Position numbers and translations under genes: made by a program. Below the pieces are notes generated by a model, which saw only the letters and a list, made by a program, of their open reading frames with translations, was not told where the DNA came from and made no database searches. From Pholiota molesta (Eukaryota > Basidiomycota > Agaricomycetes > Agaricales > Strophariaceae), in NCBI GenBank assembly GCA_014925825.1, contig JACGCK010000023.1, forward strand, positions 372,001 through 436,000: a stretch of DNA of 64,000 nucleotides. The letters run 5' to 3'. Positions 11,616-24,127 of the stretch are shown here, in pieces (within the stretch, counting starts at the first letter, position 1; each line of letters starts with the position of its first letter).

Positions 11616-12731
11616 CTACATGAACATATCACCCTGAAAATTGAAATGAGTTCGAGACCTTAAGAAGACTTTGAGAAGAGCTTACCATGCCAGGAGGCAT
11701 GAATTCGTCATTATCTGGATCCCGAGGTCGTTGTCCTCTTCCTGGGAAGTTCGGCCCTCTGCTGGGAGCAGGGCCAACAGGATCGAATCTAGCTCCAGGC
11801 GGCGCCCCCATAGGAGGGAGGAATCCATCACCACCCCAAGGACCTTGCGGGAGATAGTCACGTCGATCATTTCTACCTATGCCAAATATCGGATGATTAG
11901 GACCAACGAACATCCCGTCTCCGTTATCAGGAGGGAAGATTGAAGGCGGTGCAAAAGGATTGACAGGGAACGGATCCCAGTCTCTTCGCCCAATCTCCAA
12001 AGGATTCCGAGGAAATCCTGCGTCCGGGTTGGGCAGATAACCATCTCGATCCGGGGCATAAGGCGGATCTTCAGTACGAGGTCGAGGAACTCTTGGATCA
12101 GCCGCAGGAGGATTAGCACCCGAAGATGAGGCTGCATTTTCGGCTTCCTCGGAGTAACCAGGTTTCTGCAGACCTGGTATTAATTTCTGGACAATTTTGA
12201 GCTTAAATTGGGACATGAAATCAAGGACTCGATTAGAAGAGATAAATCCATGAACAAGAGGTGCTGAATCGGTAGCATCGAGATTATGAGGATAAAAAGA
12301 GGGCGACGTGAAATCATCAGTGGATATGTCGAGTGACGCAACCTTATCGCTCTGAAATAACCTTAGAACGCATTGAAGCGGTGTACAGAGCAAAAGCTTA
12401 CCTCTAATGCGATGGCATTGATGACTGTCCGTGTCCCCAGCTTGGACAACTTGATGACGAATTCAAGACTGCTCTGGTCATGTTTATACTTGAACGAATA
12501 ATGCCCTGGTCCGTTCTTATTCCATCCAACAGGAAGAACGTTCGATGCGATTTGCGATGTTGAGTTAGGGGATTCATCAATAGCAATGAGACGGAAGGCC
12601 AAGATTGTAAGAGCAGTATGAACGAGTGCTGCTAACCCGTCCTGAGGTGATGCAAGCACTTTAGATTCAACGGGGAGGAGAGTGGGCAGGGTGCTCAGTA
12701 CTGCGGACGGGTCAAGGATGTTGGAAGCCAT
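11616..12731 (-). CDS. Proteasome regulator PI31 (PSMF1 family)
   Basis: PI31 binds the 20S proteasome and its loading adaptors. The N-terminal half has the PI31 FP-type fold signature, with VHTALTILAFRLIAI and GWNKNGPGHYSFKYKHDQSS at roughly residues 35-90. The C-terminal half is the proline/glycine-rich disordered tail with repeated DPFP, GPNF and RFDPVGPAP motifs. The last visible exon ends DNDEFMPPGM. A donor directly after it and an acceptor at about 11634 add an 18-nt final coding segment that reads GDMFM then TAG at 11616-11618. That restores the family ending PPGxxDMYL, with Met-Phe-Met as a variant of the HbYX proteasome-docking tail. Without this splice the frame runs on into 16 unrelated residues. 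The start at 12731 (MASNILDPS) is the first Met. The gene shares a 204-base divergent promoter with PRP5. Confidence 0.85.
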
Positions 12732-12935
12732 TCTGGATATGTAGCTACACAGTTAGGCGACTGTTGGAGTCAAGAGACGCGTAGTCGATCTGATTCAGGA
12801 CGACTACGGCAAACCGGCCCGACGAGTGGAATAACTCAAGGGAAATGCCAAGCACGACCAAACCGCAAAGAATACCACGGCACTAAGCTCCTCTGTGACT
12901 TGTTCCTTACTTGCTCCGTATCCTCACTACCAATC

Positions 12936-15900
12936 ATGGCTCGTCGGGATAGATCAATCTCCCCAGACTCGTCAAACAAAAGGGTAAGACCATCTCATCG
13001 TTCACCTCGGTCCCCGTCGCCAACGAGGCGCAGTACCCAGAGGACCAATGGTCGGTCACGCTATGACGACGAAAGAGAACGAGAAAGAGATCGCGAACGG
13101 GAAAGGATTAGGGACAGAGACAGAGACAGAGATAGAGACAGGGACAGATATCGCGACGACAGATATCGCGACGATAGAAGACGTGACTCACACAGGGATG
13201 ACCGTAGGCGCTCTCGGTCTCGTTCGCGTGAGCGACGAGCACCATCACCAGCCCGCCCTGCGCCAACAAACGAACCAACTCCAACCCCACCTCCAGAAGA
13301 CGAGAAATTGAAAGCCAAGAGGGCTAAATTGGAAGCTTGGAAGAAAGAGCGTGAGGCGAAGAAGGCTCTCGATGAAGCCAAGGCCAAAGCCATGGCACTA
13401 GCTGGAAAATCTGCGCCAGGTGAGTTTAATAATACCTCGAGAGATGTTCATGGTTTCACAGCACTTGATCTTTTACAGCTCCAGCTCCAGCACCCGCCCC
13501 CAAACCCGTCGGACAACTTAATCGCTCTGCCTTAAGTGGCTTAGGTCTAAAAGGTCTTCCTTTGAAACCAGAATTTGCAAATGCTGCGAAAGGCGTAGTT
13601 GCTTCTCTAGACGATGCTGTCGAATCGAAAAGGAAGTTGGAGACTCTGGGAGATATGCCAGCCATTGACATGACAATGGTTGAAGATGAAGCTGGTGTGG
13701 GTGATTTAGAAGTGGACGACGATGACGAGGAGGCAAATCGCATGGATCAAGCTTTGAAAGCGAAAGCCAAAAATGCTATGGAAGTGGACGAAGACGAAGA
13801 AGACCCTTTGGATGCTTTCATGAGTGAAGTTAAAGCAGAGGTCAAGAAGGTCAACATGGAAGACATGCAAAAGATGGTCGACATTACTGGCGGTCGCTCT
13901 CGTATCCGCCTTGATGAGAGGATGATTGAGAATGGCATGGAAGAAGACGTTGAAGGGCCTGCCCCAGACGAACTCGACGCAACTGATCTGAATCCGGAAG
14001 ACATCCTCGCCCTTGCGGCCAAAAAAGCGAAGAAGAAGGAACTGGCTACTGTCGACCACTCGCGCGTACGTTACGAATCATTCCGCAAAGAATTCTATGT
14101 TCCTCCTCCCGATATCGCCTCCATGACAGAAGAAGAAGCCGAGCTTCTGCGCCTCGAGTTAGACGGTATCAAGATTCGTGGTGTCGACTGCCCTCGACCT
14201 GTAACGAAATGGAGTCATTTTGGACTTCCAGCCAACTGGTATGTTTTCCCCCTATATATCCTCAAAAGTATTTGCTGATTCGCCATTCAGCCTTGACGTT
14301 ATTAAACGCCTTGGTTATGCCGGTCCTACGTCCATTCAAGCGCAAGCCATTCCAGCTATCATGTCGGGACGTGATGTGATAGGTGTGGCGAAGACTGGTT
14401 CGGGAAAAACGATCGCTTTTCTTCTTCCTCTCTTCCGCCATATCAAAGATCAACGCCCTTTGGAACAAATGGAAGGTCCTATTACCGTTATAATGACTCC
14501 GACTCGTGAATTGGCTGTCCAAATTCATCGGGAATGCAAACCCTTTTTAAAGGTCTTAGGACTCAAGGTATGTCATTACTCCCGTCTGTTCTTTGATCAC
14601 GAGCCAATCATAACCAACTTTAGGCAGTATGCGCGTATGGAGGTTCTCCTATCAAGGATCAGATTGCAGAACTTAAAAAGGGGGCTGAAATTATAGTCTG
14701 TACCCCCGGTCGCATGATTGACCTTTTGACTGCAAATTCAGGACGTGTCACCAATCTCAAGAGAGTCACCTATGTCGTCTTGGATGAAGCTGATCGTATG
14801 TTTGACATGGGTTTTGAGCCCCAGGTGATGAAAATCGTCAATAACATACGACCTGATAGACAAACCGTCCTGTTCTCCGCGACATTCCCCAAACAAATGG
14901 ACTCATTGGCTCGCAAAATCCTCCGGAAACCATTGGAGATCACTGTCGGTGGTCGTTCAGTGGTCGCTCCAGAAATCGAACAAATTGTCGAGGTTCGCCC
15001 AGAAGAAACTAAATTTAACCGCCTACTGGAAATCCTCGGCCAGATGTATAACGAGGATCCAGAATGCCGCACGTTAGTGTTCGTTGATCGACAAGAAGCT
15101 GCTGACAATCTACTTCGCGAGCTGATGCGCAAAGGATATCTATGCATGTCTTTGCATGGCGGCAAGGACCAAGTCGATCGAGACTCAACGATTGCAGACT
15201 TCAAGGCAGGAGTGGTCCCTATTGTTATCGCTACTTCGGTAGCAGCGCGTGGACTAGACGTCAAGCAGCTCAAACTGGTCATCAATTATGATTGCCCCAA
15301 CCATATGGAGGACTATGTTCATCGTGCAGGTCGAACTGGTCGTGCCGGCAACAAGGGTACTTGCGTCACTTTTATCACTCCCGAGCAAGAGAGATATTCG
15401 GTTGATATCTATCGAGCGCTCAAAGCCAGTAACGCGGCGGTGCCAAAAGATCTTGAGGACCTGGCCAATGGTGTGTTTAAATTTCATTCTTTCATAAATC
15501 AATGCTAACGGTTCAACAGGTTTCTTGGACAAAGTCAAAGCTGGGAAAGCACAAGCCGCAGGATCTGGATTTGGTGGCAAAGGCCTCGATCGTTTGGACA
15601 AGGAGCGAGACGCCAGAGAGAAGGCTGAACGCAAGGCGTACGGAGAACCGACTGGTGGCGAAGAAGAGAAGATATCCACTGCTGAGGAGGTTGCCGTTAA
15701 AGCTGTTGCAGCTAGCACCGACGACATGACGTTCGGCAATTTCAAAGTCGAGATCAAACGTGGGCCTGCGCCCGATTCTTCGAAGGGTCTCCTGGGCGTC
15801 GGGGGTGCCATTGCTGCTGCGCGTCGTCTGGCACACGCGAAAGAAGAAGAAAGAATTCAAAGTCAAATGCGTGCAGCGGAAGAAGCAGCGGCTCGTGCTG

Positions 15901-16518
15901 GAAAGGATACTGCAGCACACAAGCAGGCTCTCAGCGTGGTCGCGAAGCTCAATGCGCAAATGCGCGCTTCAAAACTCGTTCTCCAATCTCAGCTACAAGC
16001 CGAAGAATCTGGGACACGCAAAGCAAACCCAGATTCCACCGATTTCCATGCTATCATACCTATTAACGATTACCCGCAAAAAGCTCGTTGGCGTGTCACT
16101 AATAAGGAGACAATGGTCCAAGTGAGTGATTTCTTGTAACATTTCAAATGCGATATTCTAATGACAAATCTTCAGCTCATCGACATGACTGGTGCCTCAG
16201 TCACGAACAAAGGTATGTACACACTTTATCAGGTAGATATGATATTGACCATTGTCTTTAGGTATCTATTACGAGCAGGGCAAAGAACCTCCCCCAGAAG
16301 GGCCTCCGAAATTGCACCTCCTTATCGAATCCAATGAAGAGTTCAGGGTATGTGATATACGTTTTATTTTTCTACGAACACTGACTGATCTACATCCCAT
16401 GCAGGTGGAACAAGCGGTCAGAGAGATTAAGAGGCTCCTTATCGAAGCATCGGCTGCTGCATTACAAGCCGAGATGCGCAATCCATCTGCTACGGTGGGT
16501 AGATATAGCGTTCTTTGA
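12936..16518 (+). CDS. PRP5: DEAD-box ATP-dependent RNA helicase Prp5 (DDX46)
   Basis: Prp5 remodels U2 snRNP and proofreads branch-site pairing during pre-spliceosome assembly. The N-terminus is an RS/RD-rich region ([18 protein letters not shown]), encoded by a purine-rich repeat at about 13070-13200. An acidic stretch carrying the conserved DPLDAFM motif follows; in Prp5 the DPLD motif contacts U2 snRNP. The helicase motifs are all present: [10 protein letters not shown] (Q), AKTGSGKT (I), PTRELAVQI (Ia), DEAD (II), SAT (III) and [10 protein letters not shown] (VI). The C-terminal quarter is helical, Ala/Glu/Lys-rich, and ends in the KH-like region with VTNKG and [21 protein letters not shown]. 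The ATG at 12936 (MARRDRSIS) fits the family better than the in-frame ATG at 12900. About six introns; no frame damage seen. Confidence 0.93.
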
Positions 16519-16725
16519 GGTTAAAAATAAAGCACACCCGTGTACTATATCCTTTTCTTTTCATGTCGCCACTCTTCATATCGCCATAGCGAGTAATTAT
16601 TTGCAATATAATGAGAACCTTCATACAAACTGCAGCAGGAAATGAAGATAGCGGAAATTTTGTTTTACTTTTGAACAATGCTATCGAGAAAAGCTGAAGG
16701 ATACACTCGAATATAAAATCTGATC

Positions 16726-18906
16726 TTAACGATTCAATCCAAAACCTCTGGATTTTGATCCAGTGCCCGAAATGCTATGACCTGATTCTTTGATGCGCTT
16801 TTCAACATCCACGGTCTTGCTTTCGACTTCGCGTACGGCACCATCAATCCATTGCAGACTTTCCAGATGACTACTGAGGATCTGCGCAATTTGCGACATG
16901 GGGTCGTCGGCAGAGTCAGTGGGCTTGGAAGCTATCGAAAGGGTGTTGACAGAGTCAATCATTTGGCTGAGAGACCCTGAGAGATCGTCCAGATGAGTAT
17001 GAAGATCTGTCGCAAGCATATAACTGGCAAAAAAAATCAGTGCTTTGTATTTAACGATCCAGTTCTATAAAAACCAACTTTTTGTCGCGCTCATTATCCG
17101 CAGGTCCTGTGTCAAGGGATCGCAAGCTTCCACTCTGACCACCGAGAATGTCTTGTGAAGCCTTCTCATATGCATCCAAAGTCGAACCCAGATCCTTCTG
17201 TTGTTGTTCGATATGCTCTAGTGCTTCATTGATGCTATTTTGTTGTCGTTCGGCAGCTTGAACATGACTGTACAAGGCAGCAATCTACGTGTCATATTAG
17301 CTTTCTTTTCTTTCTTTTCTTTTTCTCGCGAATTCACTACAGGGAAAATGCACATACATTGTTACCATTTTCGATTAGGGCGCGATCCCATATCGATACT
17401 TCCGCAGCAAACTTATTGAACTCGCGGACATTGTTCTCGAGATCTGCTGTCCATCTGTTGACGATCTCTTCTAGGGATTTCCCTCTGAGCATTGATGGCG
17501 GCGGAACTGCTATCGCAGAGGAAGTGGTGGATGGTGCGGCACTAGTTGCAGGCGCTGCGGTATCCTTTTTGTCCCCATCCTTTGGGGCTAAAGATAACGA
17601 AAATTAAAGAAACTTATAAATATATGCACTTGTCTGGCGACATACCAGCAGTTTCGTCCTTCTTTTCGGCCGGTTTTGCTCCAAATAGATTGAAGCCAGT
17701 GGCAGGTGCGGCTACATGCACTGGTTAGACATTGAACAGCCATACTCACAGAAAATATATTACCTGTTGGCGCAACATCCTTCTTCTCGCCGTCTTTTTT
17801 CTCTGCATCTTTGTTGGCAGATATGTTGCCAAACAAGCTGCCTAAAAATGATGAGATTGAAGGAAATTGGCGAGACATCTGGAAACTTACTACCAGGAGC
17901 CGTCGTGAAGCTTGTTGTACCAGCTGCAGTTTGCGTTGTGGACGATGAGCCCCCTTGGCCGAATAACCCTCCTCCAAAAAGTCCTCCAGTCGTGGTAGCC
18001 GCCGGCGTTGTAGCAGGCTTTGGAGGTAAGGCGAAAAGACTACTACCGGTAGCTGGAGCAGTGGTAGTGTTTGTACCAGATGTACCAGTTGCGCCAGTAC
18101 CGCTAGCAGTGTTGGATGTAGTAGCTGATTGACTGAAAACTTCGCACCGTTCTTGTGAGCGATTGATGTGTACGAAATTAGATGAATACTCAACAGTTTG
18201 AACCAGCAGGCTTAGCTGCGTTTGGCGCAGTTTCTCCTGGTTTGGGAAGAGAAAAAGCGGATGCACCACCAAAAAGAGTATTCGCATTGGTGGATGGTGT
18301 AGCACCAGCTGCAGTGTTGGATGTGTTGGATGCGTTTCCTCCTCCAAATATGCTAGTAGAAGGTGTTGTTGATGTCGCCCCCCCGCCACCAAATATATTC
18401 CCCGTTGTACCAGCCGCTGGCGTTGAAGCTCCTCCAAACAAACTTCCTCCGGTACCAGGTGTGGAGGTGTTCGAAGCACTTGCTCCGCCGAACAACCCTC
18501 CGCCTAGCCCTGTTGCAGGTTTTGTATTGTTGTTCGTCGCGGTACCAAATAAGCTGCCACTTGTTGGAGCAGCCGTGTTTGAGGTATTCGCACCGAACAA
18601 ACCACCTCCAGTGGATGCAGGTGTCCCAGATGCTGCTGTGTTTCCAAAAATGCTTGCACCAGTGGCATTGGATCCTGATCCTCCACCAAATATACTTCCT
18701 CCTGAAGGTGCTGATAACGTATTTGATTAGTGGGATCTGGACATTCGATACCTGCAAACCGACTTGCCTCCAAACGCACTCCCGAACGCGCTGGGTGCAG
18801 GATTTGTGGTGTTTGTGGCATTGGCAGGATTTGTGTTGCTAGATCCAAAGAGTCCTCCTCCTGTATTAGAGGAGTTGGTGTTTCCTTGAGTGTTGAAGAT
18901 GCTCAT
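16726..18906 (-). CDS. NSP1: FG-repeat nucleoporin Nsp1 (p62 homologue)
   Basis: Nsp1 is a central-channel nucleoporin. Its FG repeats form the permeability barrier, and its C-terminal coiled coil assembles with Nup57/Nup49 and with Nup82. Starting at 18906 (MSIFNTQGNTNSSN), the N-terminal two-thirds is Ser/Thr/Asn/Gly-rich with many GLFGG and LFGG repeats (such as GGLFGGASASNTS), then a lysine/glutamate-rich segment (KDAEKKDGEKKD). The C-terminal third is the Nsp1_C coiled coil (NSINEALEHIEQQQKDLGS ... MSQIAQILSSHLESLQWID), ending GFGLNR. The gene has about eight introns. It has a 271-base divergent spacer with the WW/membrane protein gene. The simple composition explains the long antisense open frames over it. 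Confidence 0.9.
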
Positions 18907-19177
18907 TGTGCAGAAGGATCGCGTGAAAGACGCGCGTGTTCACAAGAGGTGGTGGCTGTGCTCTACTCTCTCATGATCAGTAGCAACTCACATACATATG
19001 TCAATCATCTCCTCCATCATGAGAAACCAGCAACACTGCCTTGCTTTTATAATTCCCGCCACTATATCCAACAAATAAGTAGCAGACCTTTCCCATCGCT
19101 CCGTCACCCATTCCAACAAACCCCTGAACAGGGCCTGCTGAATACGGCTCGTCCATATTAATCGCAGGGAAACGACT

Positions 19178-21181
19178 ATGTCAGCCTTCAACTCGCGCTC
19201 TAGTACCCTTGTTGATATGTATGGCCCATGATCTTACCAGCTCAAATTCTGCTTGCCAATTATATCTATCAGACAGAGCAGCTTTGCAGTACATGATAAC
19301 AAAGATGCGCTTGCTGCTATCCCTGATTGGACCCTCTGTGTGCACCCCCAGGTATGTTAGCTACTTCTGCAGGCTTAGACAATCCTTAACAGGATATTCA
19401 AATCTCAGGGCTGGGTTTATTTCTACAACCCTGTTCTCAAAGCCGTCACAGATCAAGATATCCGCCAGCCAGAAGTCTTGTTGCATACAGAAGAGATATG
19501 CTCCCAATATCCTCTATCAGAACTTTCGGAACAAATGGAAGTCCATATACATATGACTCAAATGATTTCACTGGCAATTGGATCCAAAGGTTTGTTTAAC
19601 CTGGCTATCAGTCATATTCATTGCGTCGCTTCGTATGATTTGGACGAAGTCAAGGGCGATAACTCATGCTTACTGTCCCCTTTGAGATGTAAGTCTGGAG
19701 ATCTTCTCCCACTTCAAAAATCTGATTCCATGAGTAAATTATCAATAATTCATAGTGAACAGATGCCGTCGCTTATATTGGAACTATTTAATGAACCACT
19801 CCGTTCACGTTCCAACACCTTCGAGAGCTCTGGAGGATGCGTCAGATACGTTAACATGGTTTTTGGTATATCCACTTCGCTGAACATGGTAGCCTCTCAT
19901 CTAACGGCTCCATTAGACAGATAACTTAATATCTGGTTTAAGAAGCGAAGTCCCATTCTCCAAGACCGAGTGTGAGGAACTATCACGCGTCGTCGCCGAG
20001 TTAGCACGTAAGTTTTTTATTTTTCTATTATACAAATATCTCTCTTATTCACCTTGACCTGATAAACTCTTTAAGTTCCTCGAAATGATAAATCTATTGC
20101 AAAAACCACATTTTTGGCCTGGCTTTTGCGCGAAATTTGTAGTTATCGCGACGCTGATAAGTGGGGGCAACTCACGCAAAGAGAATCCCAAGTCTTCCGG
20201 GACCAGAAACGGAAACCAGTTCATACGATATCTCCCTCTGGCCCTCTGGTCACGTTTCTCACAAGTTTTATTGTGAACTTTATTTTCTTCGGTATTCCAC
20301 ATGCATACCAAGTGCAAGTTAAGGTCTGTTCGAATTCCTATTGGACATCAAGGACGTTGGCTAACCTAATAAATTAAGGCTACAGTTGAATACCGAGGAC
20401 GCCTTTCCAACGTTGAGAAAACCTGGCGAGACTACATTGAACGGCTTGTGAGGGAGTATTCGGATTTCTTACTCATTGTGAGAGAATATATATTTCGTTT
20501 CACTGTTGAGAAAGTCCCCAACTAATAGTGTTTAAAATCCTTTCAGTCGACTGTCCTTCTATCGTAAGCCTGATTCATGATTTATGGTGTGAATTGCACT
20601 AATATACCCCTTCAAGGGCGACCGTGGCTTTCCTCTCTGTACCAAACTTACCTGAAGGTGCTCAAGTCGCGGCAACTATCTCAACTTTGGCCTCTCTTGG
20701 AAGCATTATAGTCGGTGTATTCTCTATTTGGAAACATCAAACAAGTACCAAAATTGCCGATTCGGTAAGCATCTGTATCAGCCTCTTATAATCCGTACTT
20801 GAAGCTATTAACCCTCATTTATTTTGCTAGTTTACATATATGCATAATGTCCGTCACAGTGTCATCGGCCTTTATGGCCACGCAATTCTCCTCAGTCTTC
20901 CTCCAGCTCTTTTGGTGTGGGCCATCCTGCTATTTACACTCTCCATTGTGATTTCTGTCATGCACGGCGTTGGCCAAGAGACTGCGATTTGGCGTAAAGT
21001 CTCGATTTGGTCAGTTCTGGCTATATTTGTTGTTCTTTTAATCATTGTTTGTCTCGCTCTATATACCTTTTCCATAATCTGGAAGTTTCAAAGTCGGACG
21101 GCCAGATTATGGAACCGTTTCACTGATATTTTGACCAGGCGTAATACTACAAAATTTGAACCTGCTGAAGAGAACGTATAA
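19178..21181 (+). CDS. WW-domain protein with C-terminal membrane segments
   Basis: An early exon followed by an intron joins to give the WW-type module IPDWTLCVHPQGWVYFYNP, continuing VTDQDIRQPEVL. A cysteine/serine-rich middle follows, then GRLSNVEKTWRDYIERLV. The C-terminal third has three hydrophobic segments: ISTLASLGSIIVGVFSIW, a longer one near GHAILLSLPPALLVWAILL, and VSIWSVLAIFVVLLIIVCLA. The protein ends in a basic tail. WW domains bind proline-rich ligands; here the module would sit on a membrane protein's N-terminal side. I have seen this layout in uncharacterised agaricomycete proteins, but no function is known to me. The start at 19178 (MSAFNSRSS) depends on an inferred intron at about 19201-19286 and is uncertain; the stop at 21181 is firm. 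Confidence 0.65.
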
Positions 21182-21494
21182 GCATACCTCTTTCATACTC
21201 ATATTTCTAAATGCAACATTTGAGGACCACACTGTAGTATATTCTAGGCACGCTGTTGTATTCATAGTACCACTCTTTTTCTTTTTTATACCAGGTCTAT
21301 AAGTTAGAATGAAACCCTGAGGGTCAAATTCTTGGCGCGGAAAAAGATGAGATCAAATCACGTACATACCAATTTATTTAGACGACAATCCAAAACGACA
21401 GGGCACGACTGCGCATCTTACCACTCCTATGTACGTTTATTCTAGGCTCATTCCATCCTCAAGATAGTTACAGATCTGCAGCATTCTTCATAGT

Positions 21495-21969
21495 ATGGCA
21501 CCTGTCCCAACATATATATACAAGATAGTGCCTTCATCGGCCCCTCCACCATCACCACTTCCAGACGCGCTGCCAGTCAGCGACCTAGACCAGAATGATC
21601 GGTTTATCCATCTGTCAACATCGTTGCAAGTCCCTGGCACGTTGAAGCGTTTCTTCGCCGAAGAGGACCGCGTGTACATCTTAAGAATCGTCTACAGAAC
21701 AGTGGAAAGCAAGATTAAATGGGAAGATAGTAGAGGAAGCGGTAAGTTCTCCGAAAGCTTGATATGCGCAGAAACTTAGCCTCTCATCAAATACAATCTA
21801 TTTTTTTCAAGCTCCTGGAGGTGTAGGGGAAAAAGACATATTTCCTCACCTGTACAATGACTTACGTCTGGGCAAAGACGAAGTTGAAAGCGTAGTAGAG
21901 TGGGAAAGGCAATCTGATTGGGACATCGCCATCGAGAAAGCAAAAGCTGATGCATGGTTCATCTACTAA
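21495..21969 (+). CDS. DUF952-family protein
   Basis: A small two-exon gene of about 135 codons. It opens TYIYKIVPSSAPP, then DQNDRFIHLSTSLQVPGTLKRFF, which is the DUF952 hallmark (DGFIHxS...V..T...F). It continues ILRIVYRTVES, WEDSRGSG and, after the intron at about 21742-21810, FPHLYNDLRLGKDEVESVV, ending DAWFIY. The fold resembles ADP-ribosyltransferase-like small enzymes, but no activity is established for the family. The ATG at 21495 is the only Met before the motif. It is compact and intact. Confidence 0.85.
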
Positions 21970-22130
21970 TTAACGGCGGATTGACGGCGGAAACAAATTA
22001 TTCAGAAATTCATTTGGATAGTCAAGATGATGCAAGATTATAGAATATATAAGTACATTCGCAAAGGAGCTTGATTTTCTGAAAACAAGGACGGGGATCG
22101 AAGAAACACCTATGTCTCTTTACAAAGGAT

Positions 22131-24127
22131 CTATTTATCAAGAACAAGGATAGATGCCCCTCCATCGGCTGTCACCCTTTTCCGTGTCTTGACTATCAAA
22201 TAGCGTCGTCCAAACCGAGTCAGAACCTTTTTTCTCTGTTTTTCATCGATTGCATTGGTTGGCAGGGACTTCTGGGAATCATTGAATTCAGGAAGGAGCA
22301 TAAGTCCAGAGGGTGCGAGCACAATTGCATGACCGGTCTAGAAAAGGAAAAAGAGATTAGAAGAGACACTCAAGGAAGCAGGCATAGTAATAGCTACCTG
22401 CAATTTTACCACTTTGTCAAAGGCGTCCACATGCGAAAAGTCAGTAGGGACATGCTGGACCAAGTGTTGCCACCATGTGGGCGATGAGAACCTATGGATG
22501 ATCGCTACAGAACAAAGATCCAAGAGTACAGGTGGTACGACGGTTGGTTCTGACAATATAGAGGTGGTCAAACTGAATTCACTGACATGTGCATCTGGCT
22601 TACCTTGAGTACTAATTATGACCCTCATGGCAAGATGTCGTTGTTGTCGAATCAAGTTCAGCAATGATTTGGTAAGACCTGTCGATGATCTATCGCACGA
22701 TAAGTACTAACCATAAAACAGAAGAGGTCAGCAGAGAAGGACTCAAGGGTTGCAGATATTTCAGACATGCCTTGTGTGCCTCATCAACCAAGAGAACCTT
22801 GCCTGTTTCAACGTCTGCTCGTATGAATAATCGAACAATTATCTCGAAAAGTCCGCAGGCTGAAGCCGCATCGAGAAACGGATCGGATAGGTCAACAATT
22901 GTCAGCTGACCAGCAGAAAAACGGCTGTAGTGTTTGTCCTTCTTCTTCTTCTGAGCAAGTCCCAAGGTGCGTGGCTCGGGCTCCAAGAAAGCAGTTAACA
23001 ATGTTAGTCGTTGCTCAAGACCAGCATGCTGGGCGGGGTTGAATTTTTGTTTCGACAACTCTAACCGTTTCATGAATTCAGCGTGAGTGAAATTCTCTCC
23101 CAGATCGCGCAATAAGGACTGGAGGGTCGAAATCAGAATAAATATCATAACAACATATTTTAAGAACACTATACCAGAATGATTTGCATATACAGCGGCG
23201 CAGATTCCGTCGAACCCACCGCCATCATTGACAGGATAGCGGCAGCATCAAGTTCTGAGTTCTGGAAATATAGCGGTTCGACAGTGACTTTGTCACCAAA
23301 TCTAGAGTACACTGCTTTCATGGTCTGTAACGATGCTCGTGATACATACACTCGCACTGGAACTCCTTCAACATGCGAGGATAACGAGGATGAAAGCCAT
23401 GCTGCTTCGCTAGGGAGTGAGTTGGCCCCTCCTTCTCCATAATGTAATACAAGACCGCAGAGAGGCTTAGTCAATGAACCGATGGGCCGAAACTTTGGTA
23501 TGAGCATATTTTCGAGAATCGTGGATACAGTATGTGATTTTCCAGAGCCTGAAGAAATATTTATCATGTAATTCAAACAAATTGAACGTCCCTTCTCACC
23601 TTGCACACCGCAGACAATTGCAGAGAACGGAGCATTCTATCGAAGTAAATCATGGCGAAGTCAGTCAAATTACTGGCAGGGAAGAGTCGAAACATGAAGT
23701 GACCGTGTTTAAATATAATCTCTGATCCTCGATAACTTCTTTTTGACCCCGCTGGCTAAAGATGATAGCATCCCCATGAGAAAATATTTCGAAGGGCCAG
23801 TAAATTCATTGACGTACTAACTCGCCAATACTTTTCCAAAGACTCCATATTGCGTTGTGGATCCATCGCCTCCAATGTCGAGATATGCTTCACGCGTCAT
23901 CAAAGGAGCAGTGGCTATATCATGTTTTACGATTAGATGCTCTGCGTCGACATCTTCAGACCCAGAAACATCGGAATCTTCTAGCAATTGGCATTCTACA
24001 TCCTACAAAAACCTTGTCAATTCATCAAGTTTCCCGAGGCAGAGCTCGAAAAACAGACCGGTGATATGGAACGGGTGTCCTCGACATCAACGTCTGTGGA
24101 ATTAGTATGGGATGTCGAAGAGAACAT
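22131..24127 (-). CDS. HerA-like P-loop ATPase (uncharacterised fungal family)
   Basis: A minus-strand gene with Walker A in AIVCGVQGSGKSHTVSTIL, interrupted by an intron just before GSGKSH. Walker B is GKVLLVDEAHK, preceded by RFSAGQLTIVDLSDPFLD. The C-terminal half reads RQQRHLAMRVIISTQ (sensor-like), TVVPPVLLDLCSVAIIHRF, SPTWWQHLVQHV and AFDKVVKL. The order Walker A - long insert - VDLSDPF - DEAHK - ISTQ is typical of HerA/FtsK-type ATPases and is common in agaricomycete and ascomycete genomes without a known function. An acidic N-terminus (DVEDTRSIS, EDSDVSGSEDVDAEH, then YLDIGGDGSTTQYGVFGK) can be spliced back to ATG at 24127. That start is inferred from phase-compatible introns and is less sure than the ATPase core. 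Confidence 0.7.

Noticed and set aside
18182..18730. Antisense 182-codon ORF rich in Pro/Ala/Val over NSP1
   Set aside because: It is the complement of the FG-repeat exon of NSP1; repeat composition removes stops on the other strand.
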